Positions 45,921 to 57,119 of a DNA stretch of 64,000 nucleotides are shown here, piece after piece. The notes under the pieces are model-generated. The model was not told the origin of the DNA and made no database searches. It was given only the letters and a program-made list of their open reading frames with translations. This DNA is from Xestospongia muta (lineage: Eukaryota > Porifera > Demospongiae > Haplosclerida > Petrosiidae). Both the position numbers and the translations under genes were made by a program. The stretch covers positions 13,886,263 to 13,950,262 of the forward strand of contig OY848918.1 in NCBI GenBank assembly GCA_963693285.1, read 5' to 3'. Positions within the stretch are counted from its first letter, which is position 1. Each line of letters begins with the position of its first letter.

Positions 45921-46337
45921 TTACAATATACAACCAAAATCAGAAACCTAACCCACCTAGAAACACCTTGCTGATGCTCATTTCTAAGAGATGGTTCATG
46001 GTCCTCGTGCTCTGTGTTTTATTAAGTAGCAAGAAAAGCCTGTTTTTATTATTTAGTACTGTATTATCAAGATGTAATAAACGTATATATGATATATGAT
46101 AGATATGTATGTATCACTGAGAATTATCTTTGATATTTAGTCATGTATGTATCAAGCCAGAAATAGCTAATTCAACTGTAAGTACTTGTTTGTTGATTGA
46201 AACCTTTTAAGTGGGTGAAAACACACTGAACATGCAATGCATATCAGGATCATAGGCTCTGACTGCCTATCAATGACATTCAACAGACAGTGTTGGATCA
46301 TTACATAAGAGCGAAGAACCAAAGATTACCTTTGTGA

Positions 46338-46757
46338 ACCGAACTCTAAGATTTTAGACAGCACACAAAAAAGCCCCAAGTGCAAACATGAGGATTCCAA
46401 TAGATCCCTGATTTACAAGTTGTGTATGGTATACCATTTTTGAAGAGTGTCTTAACAAGAGAAGGTAGACTATTTATAGTCCCCAATATAGACAACACAG
46501 CTAATAAAACATTATAAAGTCAACAACACAGCTAATAAAACATTCCATAGAAAGAGTGGTCTTTTGAGATTATAAGGCTCTCTATTAGCCATCCATTTTT
46601 GACCAACATAAATTAATACTAAATAAATGCAAATAGCAGCAACAGGAATGTGCCAACTATTATTTACCCATTTTGTTGCTCCGTTACAGTTGAATTTAGA
46701 TTGCAAAGTTCCCAGAAAAAGAAGAGATTGCAATGGGCTGACGAAATTATCTATCAT
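46338..46757 (-). pseudogene. ELO-I: elongase pseudogene (N-terminal half)
   Basis: Starts MIDNFVSPLQSLLFLG and follows the family through YNLKRPLFLWNVLLA. A 27-30-bp internal tandem duplication (CAACACAGCTAATAAAACATT twice, about 46494-46541) breaks the frame. Sequence continues to SKILEFG and then stops at 46338, where it joins a piece matching the 3' flank of ELO-G (ATTACCTTTGTGAAC, compare 38670-38685). The HxxHH box and the C-terminal half are deleted. Confidence 0.88.
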
Positions 46758-46960
46758 AATTTGCAGAAATAGTCAGAGTGGCTTTATAACTTTCAACTGT
46801 TGCATAATTAAGAGATGTTAATATTCACACTTTGACAACACTTTTGGTGTGAAACCTCACCTTTTGAGATCAAGCATGGGACTTTTATCCTTTTGTAGAT
46901 CTATTGTTGTCAAGCAACAGTAACACTAGCAAATATACCTATCATTGAAGTTATGTTAAT
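46758..46960. promoter_or_regulatory. Copied promoter, X-box intact, exon-1 stub (ELO-I)
   Basis: X-box GTTGTCAAGCAAC at 46906-46918; exon-1 stub of about 25 bp with the ATG lost; same Gypsy junction as units F and G. Confidence 0.75.
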
Positions 46961-47229
46961 TTCAATTGATCTTGATGAAACATGCACTTCTCTAAGTTGA
47001 GGATTACCTCCTGCTTCTTCACTTCTTTGTAGTACTGCTTTCAATCAACAAACAAGTACATACAGTTGAATTAGGTATTTCTGGCTTGATACATACCTCA
47101 CTAAATATCAAAGATAATTCTCGGTGATACATACATATCTAATATATATCACATATATATACATATATACGTTTATTACATCTAGATGATACAGTACTAA
47201 GTAATAAAAACAGGCTTTTCTTGTTACTT
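46961..47229 (-). mobile_element. Ty3/Gypsy-derived fragment and flank (unit I)
   Basis: Same fragment and flank as in units F and G, ending in the ATACAGTACTAAGTAATAAA segment. Confidence 0.6.
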
Positions 47230-47699
47230 AAAGGGGGAGGGCGGACATATGTTCCATATCAGTATGGACCAGAGGTAAGTGGCTCTGAGTCAGAATCTTC
47301 AATATTTCAGATGACGAGTCTCAGAATGATGAGAGGTTACTGAATACTGAATGGTTAGTCTCTTGTGTCTGTTAGTCAGCTATAATAATAATAAATAAGA
47401 AGGCTACATGAGCTATCTGAGCTAATTTCAAAATATTGTGTTCTGTTATAGGTACTATTATATTTACCTGTGTAAGTGTAGACATTGTGTAGTCACGTCT
47501 ATTGTAGCTGAGTGGATATGTCGTTGCAAGATAGACACTACAATCCAAAAAATGGAGCAGATTCAAGCACAGATATCCTGTATCACTGAACATGAAGGAT
47601 TTGAGCATGTTAGCCTAATGTTAGGATACTACAAGCAGGATATTTCAGTTATAGGCAACATTATGGTACACATGATATTCAGGACCAGCCAGGATATGA
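47230..47699 (+). pseudogene. P2X7-type intracellular domain exon pair, copy 2
   Basis: Paralogous to 33868-34307, with the same preceding GGGGGAGGGCGGACATATG block. The exon at 47452-47699 (acceptor TTATAG, donor GTAAGT) reads YLCKCRHCVV...ISCITEHEGFEHVSL, then a frameshift by loss of one base. Cys changes (VCLN to VSLM) show decay independent of copy 1. Confidence 0.6.
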
Positions 47700-47769
47700 G
47701 TAAGTACAGGGTTTTATTGAACTCACTTACAGTAAGCCATTACATACAGGCAATACAGATTAGGTTTCT

Positions 47770-48170
47770 TCATTTTGGTTGTACATCATATGTCTATATA
47801 ATGACTGTTATTTACAGAAGCCGAGGACGGTCATTCCAATTTTGTATAATCCCGCTTTATTAAAATAGAAGCTAGGAATTGTAATGTCAGTCCTCAGCTT
47901 CCGTATTCCTTGGTTCCCGTAAAACATTAAGCATAATTTCTAAGCTGTTTTTTGATTGGTGAATTCCAAAAATGTGTAAATTGTTACTGAGGGTAGGTAA
48001 TATTTACAACACATTTACAACGTTTGGCCAACTTTTGAACAACAGTTTAATAATTCAAAAAAAAATGAATGTATGCACTTGCACACAACATATATAGTTA
48101 ATATTACTCCATTCAACTGGCAAATTAGTATCTGATGATGTCAACAATAAAATATGATAATGTGGAGCTT
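47770..48170. repeat. Dispersed repeat R1 and tail (unit J)
   Basis: GAAGCCGAGGACGGTCATTC to AATAAAATATGATAATG; near-identical to 36160-36510. Confidence 0.65.
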
Positions 48171-48249
48171 CATATGCTTGATAGTCTTTTCTTCCAATAG
48201 AAGTGACCTTCAGTAACAGGAATGTTACTTTTGTCTACGAATGTCTGTA

Positions 48250-48500
48250 AAGATGTGATATTCTTCCTGCTGTCAAAGATAGACCACCATTTAATGATAT
48301 TGAACATGATCTATTTGCCCTTCCTGCTAGGTTTAGTGGTTTAGGTCTTATTAATCCTTCTAAAACATCTGACATTGATCTCTCATTTTCTACTAAGATC
48401 ATTGATCCTCTATACATGACCTTGTACTATTTAAGAACCAGACCATCACTAGTGAGGTAGCTATTTTGCAAACTCAATGCCAAAACAGAAGTTCGAAGGA
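48250..48500 (+). mobile_element. Retroelement ORF fragment (LPARFSGLGLINP family), unit J
   Basis: FALPARFSGLGLINPSK on the plus strand; nearly identical to the unit G fragment at 36.6 kb. Confidence 0.55.
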
Positions 48501-49369
48501 TAAAAAGGAACTCATTTATCTGCCTCTTTATATATACACACAAGAATGTTTTGTTTCCTACACTTCAGAGAGGAATGGAGAATATGAGAACATTCATAAA
48601 CTCCTATGATGTTGCACAAAGGGTCAATGGAAACAAAGGTGTGTCACAAACAAATATTGATGTTGAGGAAACTGAATCAGAATGGAAGCTGTTTCAGAGA
48701 GTCATTTTTGTGTGTGTTCAGACTTCTGTAAAGACTACATGTATATTCCTTTAAAATAAATATTTTTGATAAAGGTGTAGAAACTACAGCTCTAGAAAAG
48801 TGATTTTTACCCCTTAGATTGTGTTAGAATCAATCTCAAAAGATTTAAAACTCGAACATTTCTTGGAAGGGATGCCCTCGATCCCCCTGTGCAATAGTAG
48901 GTGTACTTTCCCCAAAAATATATATTTCCTAGGTAGAAACCTGATTGTTAACATTAAACAGATAGCTGTGTCAGTCCTAATAGGTAGATCTAATTACAAT
49001 CATGGTATTTGATAATGCTGACAAAATTGTAGATGAATGGAGGGAGGGATAAAAGGAATGGATAGTAATAAAAAATGGAAAATCTATGTAAATACATGAA
49101 TCATGATGAATGTAATAAGGTGAATGAAAAGAAAGAAGAACTAGTGAAAGTAGAGTTGAATAGATGAATGTAAGTGTACAAAGTATGAATGAATTGTGGG
49201 GTGAGGAAATAAATGAACATATACATAAATATATGAATGAATTGATGATTATTTGAAGGAATAAAGAAAATCATTGCACAGATACTTTAATGAAGGGATG
49301 AATGGATGGATCAATTGATTAATCCATTATTGATGGATGAACCTCCATCTCTCTGCGATGTGTGTAACT
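48501..49369. repeat. Unit J dispersed block and TGGATGGA/TGAATGAA module
   Basis: Contains the longest open version of the recurrent block (INSYDVAQRVNGNKGVS, EETESEWKLFQRVIF; 48551-48754), then the low-complexity module. Confidence 0.6.
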
Positions 49370-49890
49370 AATGCAACAGATATAACTAGTGCAACAAATG
49401 CAACAAATACAATAGGTACAACAAATGAGGCACGCACAATAGGTCAATATTTGTAACACTGATATGCAAAATGTAACAGGTGCAACTAATATGACAGTTG
49501 TAATGAGTGCAAGTGTTGTAAATGGTGCAGTAAATACAACAAAAGCAACGAATGCAACACCTATAACAAATGCAACAAATATAGCAGGTGCAACAGGTGC
49601 AATACAAATGGAACAGGTGCAATGGTTGTAACAGATGCAACAATTGTAATGAGTGCAACAGTTACAACTGAAACAACAAAAGCAACAAAGGCAACAGATG
49701 CAACAAGTGCAATAGTAGCCTTGTCATACGTAGACTGCAAAGTGATATTCCCCTCATCACAGGTCTTAGTACATCAGGTGCAACAGTTGCAACAAACAAA
49801 ACATGTGCAATTGTTCCAACTGGTATGACAAATGTAACAGGTGTAATGATGCTTCCTTCAGTTGCATCTGGTACAACAGTTGAACTGTTA
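49370..49890. repeat. GCAACARRT minisatellite (unit J, first)
   Basis: Standard start flank (GATATAACTAGTGCAACAAA) and end flank (CTTGTCATACGTAGACTGC). Confidence 0.85.
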
Positions 49891-50164
49891 ATAACAAAGT
49901 GTTAAATCATGACCAGTACAGTCAGTGTCAAAAGTAATGGTGTCAAATGTAAATAGTTCATTGTCAGAGCTATGAGATTCTGTATATGTATGCCACTGTG
50001 AAAACTGACTGGTTGATTTAACCAATAGTACTGATGTAACAGTTACATTAGTTACAGCAGTACAGGATGCAGATGCCTCCAACAAGCATTAGGTTTGTGC
50101 TGCAATGACTGCAACAGTCAATAAAGATTTCTTACTTCATAATGATGATCTACACTGTCTGGAT

Positions 50165-50540
50165 TTGTATGATACCTGAAGTGATACAAATGGAACAGGT
50201 GCAACAGGTGCAATACAAATGGACAGGTGCAACAGATCTGACAGGTGCAACAAATGTAACAGCGCATTAGTTGCAACAAATGCAATAAATGTAATGTGTG
50301 CAACAGTTGAAACTGACACAACAAAAGCAACAAAGCCAAGAGATGCAACAAGTGCAATAGTACTCTTGTCATACCCAGATTGAAAAGTAATTTCCCCCTC
50401 ATCACAGGTCTTAGCACATCAGGTGCAACAGTTGCAACAAGTGTAAAATGTATGTGCAATAGTTGTAACTGATATGACAAATGTAACAGATGTAATGATG
50501 CTTCAGTTCCATCTGTTATAACAGTTGAACTGTTAAAACA
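50165..50540. repeat. GCAACARRT minisatellite (unit J, second)
   Basis: A second, shorter array lies directly after the 3' flank of the first, so the minisatellite-plus-flank segment was duplicated inside unit J. Confidence 0.85.
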
Positions 50541-50870
50541 AAGTGTTAAATCATGACCAGTACAGTCAGTGTCAAATTAAAAGTAAAGGTGCTTGTTAAA
50601 TGTATATAGTTCATTGTCAGAGTTATTAGATTCTATATATGCACACCACTGTAAAAACTGACTGGTTGATTTAACCAATAATACTGATGTAACAGTTATA
50701 TTAGTTACAGCAGTACAGGATGCAGATGCATGCAACAAACCTTAGGTTTGTGCTGCAATGACTGCAACAGTCAATAATGATTTATTACATAATAATATAA
50801 TAATTATACCTCACAAGATGGAAAATAATTCATAATTAAATACAGAAAATTAGCAGAAATATTAAAGCTA

Positions 50871-51065
50871 TTGTTTTTTGTCTTTTTTTAAAATAATGAT
50901 TAATAAAGTAGTGTCCAAATAAAATAGCTTGAGACGAACACACTAAAAGACCATACCAAACAACACCAGCATCATAATCACAGTTATCAAAGTGATTGTG
51001 GTATGTATACAAAGTAAGGTTTATGCTAATACCAATGAACATCTGTAGCAGTTGTAAGCTGGTTA
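50871..51065 (-). pseudogene. ELO-J: C-terminal elongase fragment
   Basis: Encodes MFIGISINLTLYTYHNHFDN and the last membrane segment, closest to ELO-F. A one-base loss in the A-run of the lysine tail shifts the frame past the normal stop. Homology ends at 51065 inside the sequence for the TxxQLLQ helix, where it is joined to a Gypsy fragment starting GTGTTGAGCAGATAGG. Confidence 0.9.
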
Positions 51066-51639
51066 TGTGTTGAGCAGATAGGATCTTGGTATCTCAGCTT
51101 GATGATCAACATTGTCTGGGTTTGTATGATACCTGGGGTGATCCAAAGTGATCATCTGGCATCTCTGATATGGTACAAATTTGTGATGTCTGTCAAAATT
51201 GTTTTTTGCCTGTCTTTTTCTATCTTTTGAAGTCATGTAAGTAGTCCTATCTTAAAATAAAATTTCTTCTAGGCTGAGGTAGATTAGGAGTAAGTGTTCC
51301 AGTTGGTTTACTGTGCACACAAAGCAATGTAATTCTGATAGGTTAGGCTGTGCTTTCATGCTCATTGTTGCTTTTGTTTCCTCTGAATCAGCACTAATTC
51401 CACCTTTATCTAAGATATGTCCAACAAATTTCAAATGAATCTGGTGAAACATGCACTTCTCCAAGTTAAGGTTATCCCCTGCATCTTCACTTCTTTGTAG
51501 TATTGCTTTTAATTAACAAACAAGTACATACAGTTGAATTAGCTATTTCTGGCTTGATACTAAATATCAAAGATAATTCTCGGTGATACATACATATCTA
51601 ATATATATCATATATATATTTATTACATCTTCACTTGAT
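51066..51639 (-). mobile_element. Internally deleted Ty3/Gypsy remnant (unit J/K)
   Basis: On the minus strand 51240-51470 reads MEKCMFHQIHLKFVGHILDK, then a T-M-S-M-K-A-Q block, the RT-to-RNase H junction of Ty3/Gypsy pol. 51066-51130 reads VDHQAEIPRSYLLNT-like, the integrase C-terminal end. The parts between are missing, so the element was internally deleted before it was copied (the same structure occurs at 57.26-57.7 kb). Confidence 0.7.
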
Positions 51640-52339
51640 AATACAGTACTAAGTAATAAAAACAGGCTTTTCTTGTTACTTAATAAAAAGGAGAGCCATC
51701 TCTTAGAAATAAGCCTCAGCAAGATGTTTCCTGTTATGTTAGGTTCCTAATTTTGGTTGTATATTGTGAATATGATTAGGTCTGTTATTTACAAAATCCA
51801 AGGACGGATAATCCAATTCCATATAACCCAGTTTGATTAAAATAGAAAATAAGAATTAAAATGTCCTTTCTACAGAAGCTACAGAAGCCAAAAGGGGAGA
51901 TCCAATTGCAATTCTACTTTCCATTGCTCAATGAAGTGAAGCACAACCTCGAGCTGTCTCTTAGAATAGAGCAAAGCGACATGTTTCCTGTTAGGGTAGG
52001 TTATAAAATTTTAGTTGTTAAATATTCCATCGAAGGATAGCAAATAGAATTCAAGTGGAATGTTTTGGAAAACTTCAAAGCAGAGTATATGAAATTCGAA
52101 GCAGAATTGATGTCCGCCTTCCGGCCTTCGGTTTCCGTAGGAAGCCTCAGACGGACATTCCTATTCCTATTTCCAAATTCCTCCGCGCAGGTTCGCGTAT
52201 TTGAAAATTCCAATTAAAGACCCAATTTATAGGTTCCAATTTCAATTAACGACCAAATTGGTGAGTTCCAATTCCTTATTCCCTATTCCATTCTTGGCAC
52301 GTGGGCCATTTCTAATTTTTATTAGACTTTTCTTATTTC
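51640..52339. repeat. Dispersed repeat R1 variants leading into the integrase-core region
   Basis: CATCTCTTAGAAATAAGCC at about 51700 and CTGTCTCTTAGAATAGAGC at 51955, then the CAATTCCTTATTCCC-rich segment. The latter part is repeated at 59.4-60.5 kb. Confidence 0.6.
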
Positions 52340-53270
52340 AAATTTCCATTTTTAACATGTGCAGGAATAGGCAGAGATTGAAAAGAATGATATATTGTAA
52401 CAATATAATTTATAAAAACTTTCAGGTTCCAAATTTTATTTGGCACTGTGGTGGATATGATAAATTAAACCATTTGGTATCACTATTCATGGCTGCATTT
52501 ATGGGCATGTTACTGATATGCATGATTTTCTTATTTTTTTAATTTTTTAACATAGGTACTCAAGAAGAAATATGTGGATGAAGTGTTCGAGTACTAACAA
52601 TGATTCACATGTTTATTGCACAATACTATTTAGATAGAATAAACCAATTAATGGTATAAGTTATGAAATAACCTATAATATAAATTATTACATAGTTAGG
52701 TCTTCCTAGAGTAGTAAGAGCTGACAGAGGGACAGAAAAATCAATAATTGCCTATGTTCAACCAACATTAAAAAGTATTCATAATGATAGCTTGTCTGCT
52801 GAAATGAGTTTTAGATATAGTTGATCTAGTTCCAATCAGGAAAATACCTTAAATGAAACTTAAAACATCGCTAATTATATAGAGAATTGAAGCTTGGTGG
52901 GCCTTCTTGAGATTCAGATTGACTGACTGGTGGATCTAATTTTTCCATGTAAGCTAAATCTTGCATATAGAGGAGCTATAATTCATTATAATAAATTGCC
53001 AGGGTTTGCAAATCAATGGCTGCTTTGATGATTCTTTGGAATACACGCTGTGAGTTCATAATGCTAAATACTTAGCAATTACTCAAATAAATTTTGTTCA
53101 ATTTATACTGAGACATCATGTTATTGCTTTAGAACAATAATTGAGAAGGAACTAGATGTTCTTGTGAACGAGTGGAATCATCACTATAATATTATTAGAA
53201 AAAGCAAATATTGTGAAACTATAGGTGGAATTCCTGAGATACTTTATTTTTTACCAGAACAATAAGGTGA
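52340..53270 (+). pseudogene. Integrase-core (DDE-type) gene remnant, copy 1
   Basis: Exon-like pieces with GT-AG borders read IWHCGGYDKLNHL, IHGCIYGH-like, RRNMWMKCSSTNNDSHMF, RVVRADRGTEKSII, RIEAWWAFLRFRLTDWWI and VLVNEWNHHYNI. This order (GYDKLKPFGI...CIDG; STNNDP; RADxGTEN; RIEAWW; EWNxHxIR; GGIPE) is that of an integrase-core family common in fish, cnidarian and sponge genomes. The first catalytic Asp (CIDG) is Tyr (CIYG). The second Asp and the Glu are present. A one-base loss in DKLN, stop codons (WI-stop) and a broken donor show decay. Confidence 0.7.
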
Positions 53271-54419
53271 GTGTTATATGTTTCAAGTCATAATAAATTT
53301 AAAACTTAGACTATATAGGAACCTCAGACTACAGATGCATACTTGATTATGCATTGTTACAGTATGTAGAAATAATTATGGACACAAATTATCTTTAGTC
53401 TAGGATGAACTTAGAGTCTATGCTAAGAAGTTTAAACTTGATGAAAGTATTAGTACACCCAACACACCAAATCAAGTACTCCAGTTATTTTTGCAGTTAT
53501 TACAAGACGTTGAAATTATATGAAAAACTAATTTTAATTAATAAACTCAATGATATTAAATACAGAATAGTACCAAGTCATGTCTCTTAATCCAAATACG
53601 TTGCTAACAAAGTAATTTAGTTCATAAAGTATCCCAACTCTGGCATAAAGTCCAGATTTAATCGGAACCCTAACTGCCTCTCATCACACAATGGGCACTT
53701 GTCCCACTGGTACTGCTATAGTATCAGAACCCGAGCCTGATACATCTCTAGTAACTACACACAAAAAAGTATATATGTATATATATATATATACAATACA
53801 AGATTTCATAGACATTAAGTTGCTACTTGTATATATCTTTCACTTTTTCTTCCTATAGCCTAGCAATGATTGAGTATTGTCCAATTTTTATTCCTCTAAC
53901 CAGAAACAGTTTAAGATCATCCATGCGAAGATGAAAAAATTGTCCTTCTTCCAATATATCTTTTTTTGAGCAAATGTATACTTTCTCGTTTTACACCTCT
54001 TGTAACGATTCCCTGAATCCAGGGTCCATGCTAACATTCTGTTTACATACAAACAAACCAACCTCGTGCTAAAAACAGAAAAATGACATGTACACACATG
54101 AAACCTCGTGTTTTTTTAAAAAGAAAGTTCTGTCTATTCATACGGAAGCCAATAAATAATTATAAAAGATCAATAATTAATTTTTCAAATACGTGAAGGT
54201 GCACGAAAGAAAAATAGGAAATAGGAATTGGAATATCCGTTTGGGGCTTCCGTACTTGCTGCATTCTGTAGTGATGTTGGTTTGTTTGCAATCGCGATTA
54301 TGTCACTGCATATGAGAAGTTACTAAATACTTAGAATAAAAATAGGCAACAGGATTAGAGACTTCTTTACTTTATGTAAATTATGCAGTTATTGTTATAC
54401 GTTAAAACTATAGGCGTTG
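53271..54419. other. 3' flank of integrase copy 1, paralogous to 61.44-63.4 kb
   Basis: 53280-53700 matches 61445-61873 and 53700-54400 matches 62814-63440. The 945 bp present in the other copy between two CACTT repeats are absent here. Contains a TA microsatellite (53769-53793). No intact gene. Confidence 0.65.
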
Positions 54420-54856
54420 GCTAGTGCCAGTTTAACCATAATGGGTGTGGCTGTGAGAGCACGCAGCTACTGTTTCTGTTTCTTTGCTAACTTGCGTATT
54501 TTGTAGACTTAGTGTAGCTTTATAACATTTATAACATGTACTATATCAGTAGTCTCACGACAGCAATGTCTTCTTCTAGATGCATCTACTTACCGCTACA
54601 ACTGTTGGCAAAGAAGGCTGCCGAAGTGAGTAAAATTTGCTATAACTTCAAAACCAAATATTTTAGCGAAACTTGCCACATGAAATTGTAGATAATTCTA
54701 TTTTGTATCCATGCCACTTTATTAGAGCAAACATTTGTTCTGTCTTGCCTGTGCTTTTCTTGAAAGGTATTTCTTGCTTTTCAGGCTATGTCTTCCTTTG
54801 GCACCCTTATATATAGAACAACTTGCTGGTACTTATTTTTTCCATTTCTCTATTAA
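54420..54856 (+). CDS. Promoter and two-exon small ORF, unknown, copy 1
   Basis: After a GTGTGGCTGTGAGAGCACGC segment, an ATG at 54566 opens an exon 54566-54625 (MSSSRCIYLPLQLLAKKAAE) ending at a consensus GTGAGT donor. An acceptor TTGCTTTTCAG precedes 54785-54856, which continues in phase (AMSSFGTLIYRTTCWYLFFP) to TAA, giving 43 residues. The second copy at 63591-63983 shares about 450 bp. Not recognised; could be the truncated 5' end of a larger gene, since array unit K begins right after it. Confidence 0.4.
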
Positions 54857-54884
54857 GTTTTATAGCTATAGTGAATAAATGGAT

Positions 54885-55179
54885 CGCAATAGAAAACTGG
54901 AACATCTATGTAAATACATGAATGTAATAAGATGAATGGATAAAAAGAAGAACTAGTGAAAGAAGAGTTGAATAGATGAATGTAAGTGTACTAAGTATGA
55001 ATGAATTCAGGTGAACATATACATAAATATATGAATGAATTTATGATTAGTTGAAGGAATAAAGAAAATTATTGCACAGATACTTTAATGAAAGAATTAA
55101 TGGTCGGATTAATTGATTAATTCCATTATTAATGGATGGACCTCCATCTCTCTGCAATGTGTGCGACTTATGTAACTAA
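54885..55179. repeat. Unit K left edge: TGAATGAA-type module
   Basis: Low-complexity module cut at its left end near 54885 by the junction with the preceding duplicated segment. Confidence 0.6.
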
Positions 55180-55610
55180 TGCAACAGATATAACTAGTGC
55201 AACAAATTCAATAAATACAATAGGTCCAACAAATGAGGCGCAATAGGTCACTATTTTGTAACGATGATATATGCAAAATGTAACAGCAAGTGTTGTAAAT
55301 GGTGCAGTAAATACAACAAAAGGAACAAATGCAACAGCTATAACAAATGCAACAAATGTAACAGGTGCAACAGGTGCAGTACAAATGGAACAGGTGCAAC
55401 AGATCTAACAGGTGCAACAAATGGAACAGGTGCAATAGTTGCAACAGATGCAACAAGTACAATAGTAGTCTTGTCATACCTAGACTGTAAAGTAATTTTC
55501 CCCTTGTCGCAGGTCTTTGCACATCAGGTGCAATAGTTGCAACTGGTATGACAAATGTAACAAGTGTAATGATGCTTCAGTTGCATCTGTTACAACAGTT
55601 GAACTGTTAA
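55180..55610. repeat. GCAACARRT minisatellite (unit K)
   Basis: Standard flanks, moderate length; closest in repeat order to the unit J array. Confidence 0.85.
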
Positions 55611-55842
55611 AAACGAAGTGTTAAATCATGACCAGTACAGTCAGTGTCAAAAGTAATGGTGTCAAATGTATATAGTTCATTGTCAGAGCTATGAGATTCT
55701 GTATATGTATGCCACTGTAAAAACTGACTGGTTGATTTAACCAATAGTACTGATGTAACAGTCATATTAGTTACAGCAGGTACAGGATGCAGATGTAACA
55801 TAGTAAGGTTTGTGTTGCAATGACTGCAACAGTCAATAATGA

Positions 55843-55848
55843 TTTATT
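55843..55848 (-). terminator. Polyadenylation signal of ELO-K
   Basis: AATAAA on the minus strand, 82 bp downstream of the ELO-K stop, conserved with ELO-F and ELO-G. Confidence 0.6.
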
Positions 55849-55929
55849 ACATAATATTATAATAATTATACCTCACAAAATGAAAAATAATTCATGATTA
55901 AATAAAGAAAATTAACAGAAATATTAAAG

Positions 55930-56739
55930 CTATTGGTTTTTGTCTTTTTTTCTAATATGACGATTAATAAAGTAATATCCAAATAAAATAGCATAAGATG
56001 AATACATTAAAAGACCATACCAAAAGACACCAGCATCATAATCACAGTTATCAAAGTGATTGTGGAATGCATACAAAGTAAGGTTTATGCTAATACCAAT
56101 GAACATCTGTAGCAGTTGTAAGATGGTTATAACTAAGGCAACTGTTGCAGGGAGATGAACACCGCCAGATGTAAGAGCATAATAAGAATACATGATAGAA
56201 TGAACAAAATAGTTCTGACAACCAAGCAAATGTATCTGACCAGATAAACCCTTACCAAAACAGTACCAGGAATACACAAGTATTGACACATGATGATACC
56301 AATGTAGAAATATTAATGGACGTTTCCGTAAAACTATAAAAAGAGTGTCACCGAACTCTATGATTTTAGACAGCACAAAAAAATAGCCCCAAATGCAAAT
56401 ATGAGGATTAAAAAGGATCTCTGATTTACAAGCTGTGTATGGGATACCATTTTTGAAGAGTGTCTTAACAAGAGAAGGTAGACCATTTATAGTCCCCAAT
56501 ATAGAAAACACAGCCATAAAAACATTCCATAGAAAAAGTGGTCTTTTGAGATTATAAGGCTCTCTATTAGCCATCCATTTTTGACCAACATAAATAAATA
56601 CTAAATAAATGCAAATAGCAGCAACAGGAATGTGCCAACTATCATTTAGCCATTTTATTGCTCCATTACAGTTGAATTTAGATTGCAAAGTTCCCAAAAA
56701 AGGTAGATATTGCAATGGGCTGACAAAATTACCCATCAT
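55930..56739 (-). CDS. ELO-K: ELOVL6-like fatty acid elongase (array copy)
   Basis: Intact single-exon elongase of 269 residues, start MMGNFVSPLQ. Signatures are KIIEFGDT (125-132), HWYHHVS (146-152), NYFVHSIMYSYYAL and TILQLLQM; the metal-binding histidines and the acidic box are intact. NHLLGCQNYF-type loop residues are shared with ELO-H, its closest relative, which also shares the longer promoter/exon-1 flank. C-terminus KDKNQ fits K-x-K-x-x retrieval to the ER. Most distal intact copy of the array. Confidence 0.93.
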   Translation of the reverse strand: MMGNFVSPLQYLPFLGTLQSKFNCNGAIKWLNDSWHIPVAAICIYLVFIYVGQKWMANREPYNLKRPLFLWNVFMAVFSILGTINGLPSLVKTLFKNGIPYTACKSEILFNPHICIWGYFFVLSKIIEFGDTLFIVLRKRPLIFLHWYHHVSILVYSWYCFGKGLSGQIHLLGCQNYFVHSIMYSYYALTSGGVHLPATVALVITILQLLQMFIGISINLTLYAFHNHFDNCDYDAGVFWYGLLMYSSYAILFGYYFINRHIRKKDKNQ

Positions 56740-56985
56740 ACTTGGAAAATCATCAGAAATAGTCAGAATGGCTTTACAACTTTCAACTGTTGCATAAGTA
56801 AGAGATGTTAATGTTCACACTTTGACAACACTTTGGGTGTGACATCTTGCGATTGAGATCAAGCGTGGGACTTTTAATCTTTTGTAGATCTATTGTTGTC
56901 AAGCAACATTAACTCTAGCAAACAAATGGCTATCATTGGAGTTATTGTAACTGGATTGAAAGTAAATAATCTTGTTAATCCAAAT
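56740..56985. promoter_or_regulatory. Copied promoter with intact X-box and ZMYND12 exon-1 stub (ELO-K)
   Basis: X-box GTTGTCAAGCAAC at 56895-56907, 18 bp before a retained ATG (56926). The stub to about 56985 aligns without gaps to ZMYND12 exon 1 and then diverges, so no MYND finger is encoded. Confidence 0.8.
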
Positions 56986-57119
56986 GAATTAATATACATA
57001 GACATATAGATATTGTTCTAATACAAAATACAATTGTTCTTTAAATAATACATCACATCTCCTTTTCCCAGAAGATTAAGTGATTAAACAAAAGCAACTC
57101 TGCAAGACTAGTTATGAAT

